The notes below the pieces were generated by a model, which was given only the letters and a program-made list of their open reading frames with translations, searched no databases and was not told the DNA's origin. From contig NW_025941461.1 of the NCBI RefSeq assembly GCF_000764305.2, forward strand, positions 1 to 64,000: a stretch of DNA of 64,000 nucleotides, in the 5' to 3' direction. Position numbers and translations under genes: made by a program. How positions within the stretch are numbered: the first letter of the stretch is position 1; every line of letters starts with the position of its first letter. Of this stretch, positions 24,595 to 36,339 are shown in pieces. This DNA comes from Hyalella azteca. Taxonomy: Eukaryota > Arthropoda > Malacostraca > Amphipoda > Hyalellidae.

Positions 24595-25627
24595 TCTGGA
24601 GCTGGACTATCAGAAGTAGTTCATAATTAGTAAGTCAGTCAGCCAATTACTGAAGGCTTTTAAGCTTAAATCACCAATCAAAAAATCACCAAAAACAAGA
24701 GGTGCTGCGAGGTGCAATAAGGTCATTACAATTACTTAGGCTGCTTAGTGTGATTAAGCGAGCTCTGATAGCATGGCCCCAGGTATACTAATAAAAATTA
24801 TAAGATGCATCGCTGCTTAAACTAACACCGAAAAACATTTTGCATGAAATCGCGAGCTGCATGTAGAGTTGCGTTAGATAGCAAACCTTCAGTCCCTACG
24901 TGACTACTAACACGTGCACCAAGTTCTCGTTGAGAGCATTATATCTTTCATTGGAACTATATAAGCGAAAAAGACAATTGAAAATAACAACATCATGTAC
25001 GGAAGAACATCATTTACGAATTCTATGTATTACACATTCCAATCGGACAACAATCGTCCCTGAGAACAAATATATAAAATTGAGGTACTCGAAAACCCAG
25101 GGCTGTTTCATAATCAAATATATTTCGAGTCACTTTCACACAATAATTGTACATCTCGGACAGAGAATTATTGTGCAAGACCTTTGATGCATATGGAATT
25201 CAATTTATAATGAGAAATTAAGTCAAGTTAGAATTAGTTATGAAACAAATAAATACCACATCGTACAAATTAAAATCTGCGCAATCGGTACTAAATTAAT
25301 GAATAGCTGTGGGATCAGTGGTAAGGACATACAATACCAACATATTTGCTCCGTGGATGAATGAGGTACGAACGCTATTGAGATTATAATCAAATGTGCT
25401 TGGTCCAGTTAGTGAGGCTCGTCGCAAAATCCTACTGAAATTTAGAACACGCGTACAAGTGAATTAGAAGTTCGTTAACCATTCCGACGACATTCATTCA
25501 GTGGAAACGTAGTACATCCGAACAATAAACATCATCCGCAGGCGGCTCACAAAACACAGTTTGTGTTTGTGAGAGACCTTTGGTTTGTTTACACCGACAG
25601 GAGGCTATTTCCACTCATTGTACAGAA

Positions 25628-25740
25628 ATGATGCAACGCAATGTACGGATGTGATGCAATGCAATTTACAGAAATGATGCAACGCAATGTACAGATGTGT
25701 TGCAATGCAATTTACAGACATGATGCGACGCAATGTACAA
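25628..25740. repeat. 21-bp repeat in 42-bp dimers
   Basis: ATGATGCAACGCAATGTACAG alternates with a diverged half, GATGCAATGCAATTTACAG. About five half-units are present. The last unit abuts the GC-rich coding-like patch that starts near 25742. Confidence 0.85.
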
Positions 25741-25767
25741 GTGAGGGACCAATCTGCGTCTCCAGGA

Positions 25768-25886
25768 GGCCAGAGGACGAGTTAGCGAAGAGCGTAAGCG
25801 TGCGTAACTTTCTGTACAGCGCGTACATGGAGCGGACACATGAGGAGGCCGAGCGTCGTGTGCGCGGGCCCTGGCTTGATCAATAG
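25768..25886 (+). other. candidate terminal exon next to the broken ORF
   Basis: After CTGCGTCTCCAG (a plausible acceptor at 25767) a frame reads RPEDELAKSVSVRNFLYSAY, then an Arg/Glu-rich end WLDQ and TAG at 25884. The charged helical composition looks coding. It overlaps in sequence, but not in frame, with the open region that leads into 25946-26467, so at most one of the two is real, unless a frameshift separates parts of one old gene. Confidence 0.25.
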
Positions 25887-25945
25887 AGCGACCAGCCTTT
25901 ACTACAGACTGCCCGTCCAGCAGCAGCAACAGCAGTTGCTTCTCA

Positions 25946-26467
25946 ATGGCACAGCAACGGCACGCACCTCACAATTCAACAAAAATAACTCCGCGCACTG
26001 AAAGAACTTCCGCCTCGAGTCTTGAATGGATCACGACATTGACACTTAAGAGGCTTTTCCACGAACCAACTATCGTTCAGAAGATGAAAGATTCGAAACT
26101 TTTGGATGTTGCAATGAAGTTTAGAAGAGTTTTAGGCACCATTCAAGACGGAAAGTAATTCATCCCCAAATTTCTTTTACCACATAATTATGAGAAGCGG
26201 AAAGACTTTGCCGAACATAAACAAGAAAGAAATGGCTCTGTTCACCTCAGCGTCAAAGAAAATTTCAGCAAACTTTCGGAAATTTTTTCAGGGCACGATG
26301 ATGAACATATTGTTAGTCGAGTTCCGAACAGACTCAAGCCAACAAAACAAGTACTGAAATGGGATTTTTCTAACAATTCCAGAGGATTTAGAGGCAATAA
26401 ATTTTGCTGTAGTAGCAGTAAAAAGCTGCTGTTGCTACTCATCCTAAAGTTTTTGCAGTCTCATTAG
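25946..26467 (+). pseudogene. 173-codon frame with one in-frame stop
   Basis: From ATG at 25946 (MAQQRHAPHNSTKITP) the frame runs 70 codons to TAA at 26156. It then continues in the same frame for another 102 codons to TAG at 26465. Both halves have balanced, charged composition. Examples are LKRLFHEPTIVQKMKDSKLL before the stop and KDFAEHKQERNGSVHLSVKE after it, with a hydrophobic Leu-rich end. A Ser/Asn-rich stretch from a CAG-type run lies upstream in frame. An open run of 102 codons without a start codon is unlikely in AT-rich random sequence. I read this as a gene or exon with a disabling stop. Alternatives are stop read-through, a sequencing error, or a donor at AA|GTAATT with a lost acceptor. 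I do not recognise the protein. Confidence 0.4.
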
Positions 26468-26748
26468 CGCTTCCTGTCGCCTTATGAACACTCGTGAACG
26501 AATTTAAATAAAGAAGAAGTGTTATGGGCGCTGAAGCAATCGACGCTGTAGCGTGTCATGGAGATGCTTATCTTAACACCGTATTACACGGACGATAAAA
26601 CACAAAACCTCACATAGCACATATGTAAATGCGAGTCTAAACTATTGTTTGAAAATACAACAGTGCAGCAATGGTGTTGTTCAGCTACTACACATGTGTG
26701 TGTTTCAGCTATCAAACTTAAGATAAACATCGATGTCTATGGAGTTGA

Positions 26749-27219
26749 ATAATAATAATAACACTAATAATATATAATCAATGTATATATCCTAATACTC
26801 ACTATGAAAATTCTGCCAACATTCATGCACGTGAATTCAACCAAGAAATGATTTTACACATTTTATTCAGCCAACATGAAAATGTCTTCCTTCCGACACC
26901 ATGGGGCAGAATTTCGTCGACTACCCAAAGAACACCAGAGGCTCGATGCAGCAGACGTCAGGTGATGTTTGTGTGGTCATAAACATGGGTATTCCTGATC
27001 GAATTTTCCCGTCACCGTCAACGTGGTAGCGAGAATACGACGGTTCTTCACTCGCTGCAAATCTCTGACGCTGTTCGCCACCGCACATGTCGGCGTCATA
27101 ATCATACCCTGGGCATGCATTATCACTCCGCACGACATTGCGAATCGAATATTTTTGACAAGAGGCATACAAATATTTTCACCGCAGTAAGCAAAGTAGC
27201 AGATTTTTTCGATTGACAA
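26749..27219. other. region with competing open frames on both strands
   Basis: On the plus strand, 26749-26981 is open for 77 codons without an early ATG and contains YPNTHYENSANIHAREF. On the minus strand, 26977-27219 is open for 80 codons, including an ATG at 27168 followed by PLVKNIRFAMSCGVIMHAQG. The segment 26900-27170 is GC-richer than its flanks. Coding history is likely but the strand cannot be settled. It may be transposon-derived. Confidence 0.22.
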
Positions 27220-27321
27220 ATTTTAATATTCTGTATTGTTTCCCCAACACGCTGCAATACATATATTTAAAATAAAAATTGCCCTCTTGCTGAAATCACT
27301 CTTAATTTTTAATGCGATTAA

Positions 27322-27516
27322 ATGTCACTCATCAGCTTGAAACAGGCAACTTTTCGTCGCTGCTACGGAAAAACTCACAAGCTCGCTCTGAACAACGTTT
27401 TACCAATTACTTATTTTCTCAAAAACAATGAACTTTACCACATACCATTCAGCATTTCTTATACAGGAAAGCACCACATTTTAAAATCATACAGTGCCAT
27501 GCTAGAGACACCATGA
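27322..27516 (+). CDS. 64-codon ORF of unknown function
   Basis: An ATG at 27322 opens MSLISLKQATFRRCYGKT and stays open to TGA at 27514. Composition is mixed and protein-like (His, Tyr, Lys and Leu spread evenly) with no membrane segment. There is no clear promoter, donor or polyadenylation signal at standard distance. It could be chance. Confidence 0.2.
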   Translation: MSLISLKQATFRRCYGKTHKLALNNVLPITYFLKNNELYHIPFSISYTGKHHILKSYSAMLETP

Positions 27517-27599
27517 TTGAACGCTCAACAAGTTACTCGTTTATACTGGAATATCGGTTGCCGATGGCTGATCGATAGTTGCACGCCAATAACGTCGAT

Positions 27600-28560
27600 A
27601 TAATTTTAAACTGGTGAGCTGAGTAAAAGTGGCCGGGGGCAACCGAAAATAACCCCGCAAAAACAAGAAACCAAAGGAAAAAACCGGTGCCGAAGAACCG
27701 GGACTAAAAAAAAGAAAATGAAACTAAAACCAACAAAAAATGCCAACAAAAAAAAGGAACAAGCAAGAAAAAACACCCCTTGAAAGAAAAAAAAGAAATT
27801 GAAAAAAGCCCAGAACTGCAAAAGAAACAATTGGGAATGAATAAGACCGTGCAAACAAACCAAAAGTTAAAAAATACAATAGAATTCTAGCTCGTAAGCC
27901 AGAATAATATGGCAGAGGAAAAGAAGATTTGTATAAAATTTCAGCGTTTGAAGGTTGTGAGAGTTGATCTCTCTGGAAATGTAAATTAATTAGTACATTT
28001 CAATGCTGTAAAAATTGTATAAAAGTTTTCTACGGTAAAAAAAATGGATATCTGGAGGGAGTTCACAGTAGTTCTACCATGTAATATTTTCATGTGTAGT
28101 GCAAACTAATTTAGTTGAAGATAAACATGCCAATTTAGCAGGCAAGCTTCAGTCGTCCATCGCAATAGCTCGAAAATAAAATAACATCAATTGACTCGCA
28201 TTAAAAAAAAATGACGTTCCGATAAAAATCTATGAACATCAAAGCTTCTTTATTTATGAACACCAAAGCTTCAAATTTATTCGCGTGAAATTTCAAAAAT
28301 TACTGGCAACCAAGAAGGTAAATCAATAGCACACACACGTTCGCTCAATAATGATCTCTACAGAAACACTGGTTTGAAAATCCAATTTGTAAAGTAATTA
28401 GTTTGCGCATAAATTTATAATGATCGCTCGCCACTTTTAGACTTTGCTCAGCGGAAGAATGTGATGCGACAACGATTAGTCGTCGCCATATCAAATCGCA
28501 TCAGTGCAAGAGTAGAGGTCCCAGCCGTCAATAATGAGTGACATGGCGGGTGAATGAACG
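27600..28560. other. non-coding, purine-rich stretch then AT-rich
   Basis: 27640-27870 is A-rich with AAGAAAA/AACCAAA words. That keeps a minus-strand Phe/Leu-rich frame open without meaning. No feature is seen in the remainder. Confidence 0.4.
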
Positions 28561-28569
28561 TGAATTGTT

Positions 28570-28892
28570 GATTTCTCACGCACCTGTTGCCTTGTATACT
28601 ATTTGCACACCAAAGGCAGTACTATCAAAACTCGTTCATGTGAACATAGCAGCTTAAGTACACATAGCAGCTTAAGAACAGATGCTTAAATACACGTAGA
28701 AGCTTAAGTACACGTCGCGGTTCAAGTGAACGTAGCAGCTTTAGCACATGTAGCGGCCTAAGTGCACGCAGTGGCGTAAGTATATGTAGCTGCCAATTTC
28801 GAGTCTGTAATTGATAGATTTATCTAGAAATCCTGTCAGTTATCGGCTGACGGAGTTAGGAATTTGTAAATATTTTTGATAGCACGGCCCAT
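28570..28892. mobile_element. MITE copy 1 with internal 18-bp repeat expansion
   Basis: The copy runs from GGCAGTACTATCAAAAC (28615) to TTTTTGATAGCACGGCCC (ending 28890). These two ends are imperfect inverted repeats of each other. Inside, about nine degenerate copies of an 18-bp unit near GTAGCAGCTTAAGTACAC occupy 28640-28795. After them comes a conserved right arm (TTGATAGATTTATCTAGAAA and then GTCAGTTATCGGCTG) that is also present at 56255-56320. The whole 323-bp block is duplicated in tandem at 28893-29215. Confidence 0.65.
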
Positions 28893-29215
28893 GATTTCTC
28901 ACGCACCTGTTGCCTTGTATACTATTTGCACACCAAAGGCAGTACTATCAAAACTCGTTCATGTGAACATAGCAGCTTAAGTACACGTAGCAGCTTATGT
29001 ACAAGCAGATGCTTAAATACACGTAGAAGCTTAAGTACACGTCGCGGTTCAAGTGAACGTAGCAGCTTAAGTAAATGTAGCGGCCTAAGTACACGCAATG
29101 GCTTAAGTATACGTAGCTGCCAATTTCTCGCCTATGGTTGGTAGGTTTATCTAGAAATCCTGTCAGTTATCGGCTGGCGGAGTTAGGAATTTGTAAATAT
29201 TTTTGATAGCACGGC
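28893..29215. mobile_element. MITE copy 2, tandem duplicate
   Basis: It is nearly identical to 28570-28892, including about 45 bp of left flank. The pair therefore arose by local duplication after insertion rather than by two transpositions. The internal 18-bp array differs in several units. The right end reads GATAGCACGGCCCC. Confidence 0.65.
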
Positions 29216-29229
29216 CCCGGGAGTATCGT

Positions 29230-32030
29230 CAGACGCGCGTCAGCAATTAGAGCTCATATATTGAAGAAAAGAGAAGTTACGCGTATGGCACTCCTAAAAT
29301 TAAAGTTAAAATGAATTTGACTGGAAATTTTTATTTATGTACATCAACTTTCGATCATGAAGCAATTCCCTACATAGCACAAAATTTAATGGAAAATATA
29401 GAATATTGGAATAACTTTACTGCCAAATTGAAAAACCACCAATTCTAAAACAAAAATTGAGAGGAGTGTTCTCGAATACTGCAACAGTTTATTTTTTGGA
29501 ATTTCAGGATTCTCGGAAGTCCAGTTAGAATTTCGGCGAAACACTTTGAATGTTGTAGGTTCTAGTTAACTTCATCATTCGAATACTTCTAAAAGATGTA
29601 ATAAGGCACAATAAATTCTTAACTTTTCTGAGCCTCAATTTCTGAAGAATATTTTGAACTGTAGTACACGAAGTTTGGGGTCATGTGATTTAATTTCAAC
29701 GCGCCAACAGGATCATTGTAAATTAGCGCTTGGAAACAATTAAACCTACGGATAATACACCTAAGATTTAACTATCTCACGTTGAAGAAAATCAAGTCGT
29801 GGATTCGCATTCAAATAAATTTCGAGCACAAAATAGAAGTTTTTGTTGTGTATTTAAGACGATCAATAATAAAAATCCGATAAACAACTAGGCAGATGAA
29901 TATGAGCAAAATAAAGCCGATTGTGTTTCATGGAAATCGTTTATAACCTGCATTCGAGCGCGAGAAGAGAATAATTCGCAATTCTAATAGTGTTTATATA
30001 AGCAAAATGTGTTAATAAATTCTTCGGCACACAATGAAATTTGCGCGAAGAGCAAATGTTCCTACATACGAGACTCAATATATTACATTAAACAGAGCAC
30101 GCGCGAAGAAAATTGCAGAGGTACACCATGGTCAGGAGAAATATTAATTGATGATAAAGAATCGATATTCATGAAAATAGCTCTAATTGTATAAAACCAG
30201 CTTCGAAAATTTGTCTAGCCTCCGTTTTACGCTTCATCTAAAAATGGCAAAAATATAAATCTAGGTGGGATTTTCGACCAGGATTCTCAGTTCTCCGAAA
30301 ATTATGCGCTAATAAAGCCACCACACAAATAAGATACAAGCATATTCAAAAACTGATAAAAATAGTTATTGTGCCACCATATATTCGTACCTGTTGAAAA
30401 ACACTTAAGTAATACTAAAAATCATGCATAGAAATTGCATTAACACAAGATTTGTGACACTGCTATGCTCATACCATAATGAGCTTATTCGAGCTGCACT
30501 CACACCAAGCTTCACTAAGGAGGAAAAAACTAAATATTCCAATGAGACATACAAAACACGCTGCCAGGGAACACATGTTTCCCTTACGTTATAGTTTTTT
30601 CCATATTCATTCGCCAAAATCTATACGAAATGTCAAATAAAGCAATCTAGCATAAGGCTGAACACTTATTTTATCAGTTTTATAACATTAACAGTAATAT
30701 TTAGATTTTAGATCAGGCACAATACATTTTAGCACAATGCTAAGTCATCGAACAAGTTAAACTTTGGCGAAAATTAAACCAATTTCGAAATTTTATTTCA
30801 CAAAGAGAATAACTTATTGTCTCACGTCGTAAGCGGTGAAGAATCCACAAACTTATTTATTAATCATGTTGTAATAGAAATTGCTCCATTCCATGTGTCG
30901 GTTGTGCGTGTCAGTAAAGAACACATTCCTATTGATCATCACATTATGGCCAGGCCGACAATTTCCAAGCAAAAAAATACTCGGGCGCTCGACTAATCAC
31001 CCATGAATGATTTATGGAACACTCAGAACAATGCATATAAGACCACAGAGCTGGTCAAGGCACAGCACGGTCACTCGTACTTCTCAGAACTACCGAGGGC
31101 AAACTAAAGCTCCTAATGAAGTTTGGCGTTACACAACACAAACATTACCGAATAAAAGTTACTTTCGATGGAAAACCACAATTGTGAGCGAATTATTTTA
31201 AGGCTTTGAGTTTGTTTTAGTTCGAGCTACTTTTATTTTTCAAAACTAGTATCCAAAATAGCAAGTACCTAATATCATCTAAATAACAAGTATCTAAAAT
31301 CAAAATATAGACGAATAAAGAAGCCCAAAAATTCAAGGTAGAAGAAAAGATAGATAAATGAAAAAATATTGATAAATAAAGAGCTGATAAAGAAAATTAA
31401 ATCTTTTCAGTTCTGAAAGTCGAAAGCGTTCAAGAAAATGCTGAGTTTAATTTGCTTGAATATAGAACAAGATGCAAACAGAATCTTTTATTCCAAGAGC
31501 ACTTCGGGGCAGAGCAATGCAACAAAGATCTCATAAAAGTTTCTGGGATCAAAGACAGCGCATGGCTTTACTGCCAACTGTCATGAAATTCTAGTCCTCG
31601 TAGTGGGCGAGGGGACTGTAAGGAAATGTCGCACGTAAAATTTGCTTGGAATTTTTATAGTTTTATTCATTTATTTTTATTTCACGAGTTATACTACAAA
31701 CGAAAAGAATCTAGTCTTCAACTTGAAGAGTCGCAATCCAAAAATTTGCATGCCATTTTTACACGCTTGTTATGACTAAATTTTGACTAAGACAAAATCC
31801 AATCCAGGCGCGAGGTTCGAGTGGAGCTTTGAAGAAGGCTCGGGTGACCCAACAACCTGTGGTCCAATAAATCATTGAAGGCAGAGAGAAGCGACTATTG
31901 TACTAGTAAAAGTGCAGAGTGCACGCACACTTTCCCTTGCATTAACAAGAGGTATTGATATATAATTGTTAGCGTTGCTAAGGGCTGGCTGCCTAACGCA
32001 CTAAATTGATCTATTTTCACACGTCGTGCA
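29230..32030. other. non-coding AT-rich sequence
   Basis: No exon-like patch or array is seen. Small frames (for example 31007-31201, 64 codons, Arg/Thr/Trp-rich) lack supporting signals. Confidence 0.4.
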
Positions 32031-32042
32031 GTCTCGCGCTCT

Positions 32043-32234
32043 ATGCACGGTAATATGGAAGTGAGGTGGCCAGACTTTTTGACGTCGACTTATTCACATA
32101 AAACACGGTTGAGTGACTCGTTTGTTTTCAAATATTTAGAGGCGTTGTATGTTAACAGTTGCCATACTGAGCATATGAAGGCTAAGGGTTGGCAATCCGA
32201 GGAGAGGTCAACAAAAGTTGTTAAAGGTTTATAA
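32043..32234 (+). CDS. 63-codon ORF of unknown function
   Basis: An ATG at 32043 opens MHGNMEVRWPDFLTSTYS and runs to TAA at 32232. It has mixed charged composition ending in a Lys/Glu/Ser-rich tail, and it lies directly before a decayed 57-bp array. There is no promoter or splice evidence and no family match. Confidence 0.2.
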   Translation: MHGNMEVRWPDFLTSTYSHKTRLSDSFVFKYLEALYVNSCHTEHMKAKGWQSEERSTKVVKGL

Positions 32235-32237
32235 ATT

Positions 32238-32455
32238 TTGTGACAGTTTTGAAGTAATATCAGTGTCATATGGGTGTTTATCCTATGTAATGAATGTGAC
32301 AGTTATTTAGGAAATATCAGTGTTATATTATTGCCCGTTCAATGTGGCTTATCTGACAGTTATGTAGGAGCAATAATTATTATATTGTTGGGCGTTCAAA
32401 GCAATATATGTGGAAGTTATGTAGTACTGATAAGTTCTAAATTATTGTGCGTGTT
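32238..32455. repeat. decayed 57-bp repeat, about 4 copies
   Basis: Cores near TGTGACAGTTATGTAGGA recur at about 57-60 base spacing. A plus-strand frame (32274-32477) shows the 19-residue period as Cys-Ser-Tyr-Val/Leu-containing blocks. The unit is unrelated in sequence to the other 57-bp arrays in the window. Confidence 0.7.
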
Positions 32456-32519
32456 CTTGAAAGGAAAAAGGAAATAAGAAAAAGGAAACCTACACAAATT
32501 GAAAGCAAGGGTCATTGAT

Positions 32520-33500
32520 CAGAAAAAGTGGAAATTGTTTACAATGAGACAATTAAATACATAATAAAAAAAATAATCTGGCATCAACCAGTTGAAAATT
32601 GAGGGATCAAAATAAGAATTGATAAAAATCTCGATGCAAACGGCGAAGAAAGGAGTGATGAAAAATAGAAAATCATGACTATAACAAAGAAATATATACT
32701 GTAGAATATTAATTTTATAAAATAAACTAACGCAAAAAGAAACTAATTCCAGTGAAAACTGGAGCAATTTCTCATAGAGCTGTTCCATGCATGCAGAACC
32801 AGGCTATGGAAGTTAAATGAGCAATTTTTCCAATTCACTAAACGTGATTTAACACACAATAACTGACCATTAATTTTATTTAATAACATACATTTTTCAG
32901 AGCATGGAGTTTCACAATAATCAATATTAAATAAAGATATTCTTATCAGACACTGTATTCGCTGTACATCCATAATTACCACCCGAATTCTTGTCAAAAC
33001 ACAGACTGTTCCGGCATGCTGAAAATTTTATTTTCACTCAGTGATAATTAACCATAAAAACAATATTATTTAATTGCCAAACTAGGCTCAAACCTCATCA
33101 TTACAAGCTATGATGTCATTGGGAGGCACGGCGCCTGAGCTTCGAACTTCATACATTCACACGCACTGTTGAAGCTCTCAACGAACGAACTTAATAACCG
33201 CATAATTATGTCAATAATTAATACGCCAACTTAATAAGCGTATAATCAAGATAATACTTAATACGGAAACTTAATAACTGTAAAACACCACGTCAGAAGA
33301 ATAAAAATGGATCGAGTTAAATCAAACCATATCAAGATCACATGTATTACACCGACTTTTCGGCGATATTCTAGAGCTAGACTGTAAAACTAAAAATTTA
33401 GCATGAATACTCCATCTAATTTTTATTCACACAGATCACTGATGGGATGACAGCACAAAATTGAAAGAAGGACACTATAATTTTTCACTTCCGAAAGACC
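32520..33500. other. non-coding AT-rich sequence
   Basis: Two overlapping minus-strand frames of 84-89 codons (32519-32997) are Phe/Ile/Tyr-rich, typical of AT-rich random sequence. No other structure is seen. Confidence 0.4.
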
Positions 33501-33529
33501 ACCACTTCTAACATCCTAAAATATCGAGT

Positions 33530-34080
33530 AATTGACGAAATTCCACGGTATCCGAGCGCGGAGCTTCAACAACAACAAGAAGCTGGAGAGCAACGCTACG
33601 TTCAAAGCCCGAAACTCTGGCAGCGATGACACAACAACACGGACGCCGTGTAAGAGCAAGCGATGGCTGCAAGATGCATGTCTGCGAAGTGGCTTGTATA
33701 AGTTCTTAGGCACTGTACTAATATGAAGACCTGAGAGCAGGTAGCAGGAAGAGAGCCTAGATGAGGCTTGGGTGCTAGACACACACTCAACACTGACCTA
33801 ACAACACCGCGACTGAGGGGAGACTGAGCGAGGGAAGGTCCGAGGGCACCGAGCTGCCTGAATATCGCTTTCTTGTTCATGTTGTTGCTTGTTGCTGCAA
33901 CCGCGGCTGCTGAGGCGTCTGCTGCCACTACTACCTGCTGCAGCTTTTACAACACTACAGCTATTGCTTGCTACTGCAACTGCTTTTGTTGTTGCTGCAA
34001 TCGCTGCCGCACGTTGTGCGTAATAATATTTTTGCGGTGCAATGCAAGTTGCCACAGCCTTCACAGCTTGTTTTGACTGC
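33530..34080. other. GC-richer region with CAG/CTG-type low complexity
   Basis: 33870-34065 is a run of GCTGCT/TTGTTGCTGC-like triplets, an opa-type repeat. It keeps frames open on both strands (Ala/Ser/Gln-rich on the minus strand, Cys-rich on the plus strand). 33532-33726 is open on the plus strand with FNNNKKLESNATFKARNSGS. Such triplet runs are common in arthropod coding and 5' regions. I cannot assign an exon. Confidence 0.3.
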
Positions 34081-34664
34081 TGCTTGAGTATTTCAGTTAA
34101 CAGAAGCAGCTGTAGCTGTTTCAGGCAGCTTCACTACATGTCACTGCAGCTACTTGAGTGGGGTCGATTTAGAACGCTATGCCATACTTTAGAAATGACA
34201 GAATAAGCTAGCCGGCTGTCATCATTAGAAGAAAAAGAAACAACACTATTTCGTAGCAGTTAAGCCAGAGATCTGCGCCAAGTATTGCAATTAAATTAAA
34301 TTAATCAATCACAGTTTTGTGGTTTTATTATGACTAGGCGAGTGCGCAACGGTAATTTATATAGGCCCAGCTGTTAAAACAAAATGACAGAACAATCCCT
34401 ATATTTGTTCTCGAATTTAAATTCTTGAAGAGACTCTGAAAACCGCAGTAGGATGTTAGTTACCGATTTAAAATTCCATTCCATAAGGTAGTAATTGCGT
34501 TGCATAGCGTAAAATAGCAGAGAATGAGAGCTGTCGGAAAAGTTGCTCGCAAAAATAACACTCGCATCCAACCGCGAAAAATTCAATAGAATTTTTGGAG
34601 CTGACAGAGCTGAAGATAATCTACCGCATGACAGCACAAACATGGACAACGCGTCATGTACAGT

Positions 34665-34797
34665 GCACGGCACAATATACGAGGAGCACACGTAGCACGA
34701 CACAATATACGAGCACACGTAGCACGACACAATATACGAGGAGCACACGTAGCACGACACAATATACGAGCACACGTAGCACGACCCACTATACGAG
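34665..34797. repeat. alternating 30/27-bp repeat forming a 57-bp unit
   Basis: TAGCACGACACAATATACGA is followed by GGAGCACACG (30 bp) or GCACACG (27 bp), and the two alternate regularly to give a 57-bp dimer. Frames on both strands show a 19-residue period (Arg-Ser-Thr-Thr-Gln-Tyr-Thr on plus, Ser-Tyr-Ile-Val-Ser-Cys-Tyr-Val on minus). Confidence 0.9.
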
Positions 34798-34949
34798 CTC
34801 GTAACTCACAAGCAGGGCCATCGTTCAGAGCTCGCACGCTACGCCACTCGGCTTTAATGCTAACAATTAATGGCCCTGAATAATACGGCAGCTTCCAGTC
34901 GTGCAGGCACTCGGTGTGTATAACCTCATAAAATGTAAACAATTAATGT

Positions 34950-35910
34950 CCTATAGGCTTATACAACGTCAATTAGAAAGTAATTATCAGAAGTGAAGGA
35001 TCTGGAGTTGATAATCCTTTAGCTTGTGGCCTTCATTCCGTTTTAGAAAATACACAGTAAAATAAAATAGGTATAAAAATGAGATGCAAATAAATCAGTA
35101 TAAGCATGAAGTTCGGCCAAAGAAAGCAGTCAATATGAGAAACGAATATCCATTTATAAAGAAATGAAAATGCTTCTGGAGCCATCTGTATTGTAGCAGG
35201 GGCCTTATGCGCACATAAATATACTGGCAGATCGTCCATTTAAACCAACGCAGCATAGCGAACGCCATCAATTTCGAATAAATCCTGATCGCCAAATAAA
35301 ATTCAAGCTCGGAATCGTTATTTTTCGGCATCGGAAATCGGAAAAGGAACATTACTAGGAAAAATATAATAAAATAAACTTCTGGAGCAAGAATACCCGC
35401 AGTGCAGCAAAAAGCTGCAGAAAAATTATTTAAAGCCTTACACTTTCTGAGACGCTTTAGTATGAAATAATTATATCAAGTTTGGAAAATATAAAAAATA
35501 CATCAAGTTTAAAAAAATAAAATATAAGTCAAGTTTATAAACACACGAAACTTTAAAAAACTCGCACCTAGGAGAGAATCGGCAATCACTCGAAAACTTC
35601 AATTTTTTTATTAATACAAAACATAAATGTAACCGAGTAAATCAAACCTAATGTACTGCTCTCGAGGTTAAGATGTGTATAAAATAGAATATATATATCA
35701 TCTTGCTCTACGTTCACAAATGGATGTTGTTGGACGCTCCTATATACGCTCTTTCGCACGCTAGATGCTTTGACCACAAGAATTGTTCTATTAATGACAT
35801 AGTTCAAGGAAACATGGCAAGTTAAGTGTACGCAAACAAGAGCTCTACATATTTCACTTACCTTTGCAGGATAACCGATGAAATGCGTTCATTCAAGATC
35901 AGTAGTTAAA
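34950..35910. other. non-coding AT-rich sequence
   Basis: Nothing gene-like is visible. On the minus strand near 35895, ATGAACGCATTTCATCGG leads to a good donor (CAAAG|GTAAGTG, near 35857). It could be a tiny first exon of ten codons, but no partner is seen. Confidence 0.3.
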
Positions 35911-35926
35911 TTTACGGGCACGGATC

Positions 35927-36331
35927 ATGACAGCTATACAAGTGATTAATAAATACAATACAACACTTTTCGAGTTTCTAACAAAATTGAAAACGACCAA
36001 ACATTTTTCATTAACTATATTTAAAAGAAGACCTATTCTCATTCTATACTACGAAGTATATTCAGCTCTCTCGAAAATTCAGCACTCAAAGGCTGCATTC
36101 ATTAATTATGTAGTTACATTTGCATCCGCGCACAATGTCAGGGCAACCATGAGTGAAGCATATATTTCGCTCTTCTGTTATGAAACTCCTATTTCACTCT
36201 ACACTTTCCTGAAACATCTATTTCACTCTACTATTTGGCGCCGCATTTCTCACGCAGCAATTTTTATCCTCCTCACCCACACTTTCGAGCACATTCCAGC
36301 AAATTTCAGAACCCGAATAGAAAAAAGCTAG
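35927..36331 (+). CDS. 134-codon ORF of unknown function
   Basis: An ATG at 35927 opens one of the longest ATG-initiated frames in the window, ending at TAG (36329). The product begins MTAIQVINKYNTTLFEF and is hydrophobic-aromatic and basic, with possible membrane-leaning segments but no clear signal peptide. The segment around 36170-36230 contains the near-repeat CCTATTTCACTCTAC, which suggests low-complexity origin for part of the frame. No promoter or splice signals were identified and no family is recognised. A chance frame cannot be excluded at this length. Confidence 0.25.
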   Translation: MTAIQVINKYNTTLFEFLTKLKTTKHFSLTIFKRRPILILYYEVYSALSKIQHSKAAFINYVVTFASAHNVRATMSEAYISLFCYETPISLYTFLKHLFHSTIWRRISHAAIFILLTHTFEHIPANFRTRIEKS

Positions 36332-36339
36332 TCTAGTGA

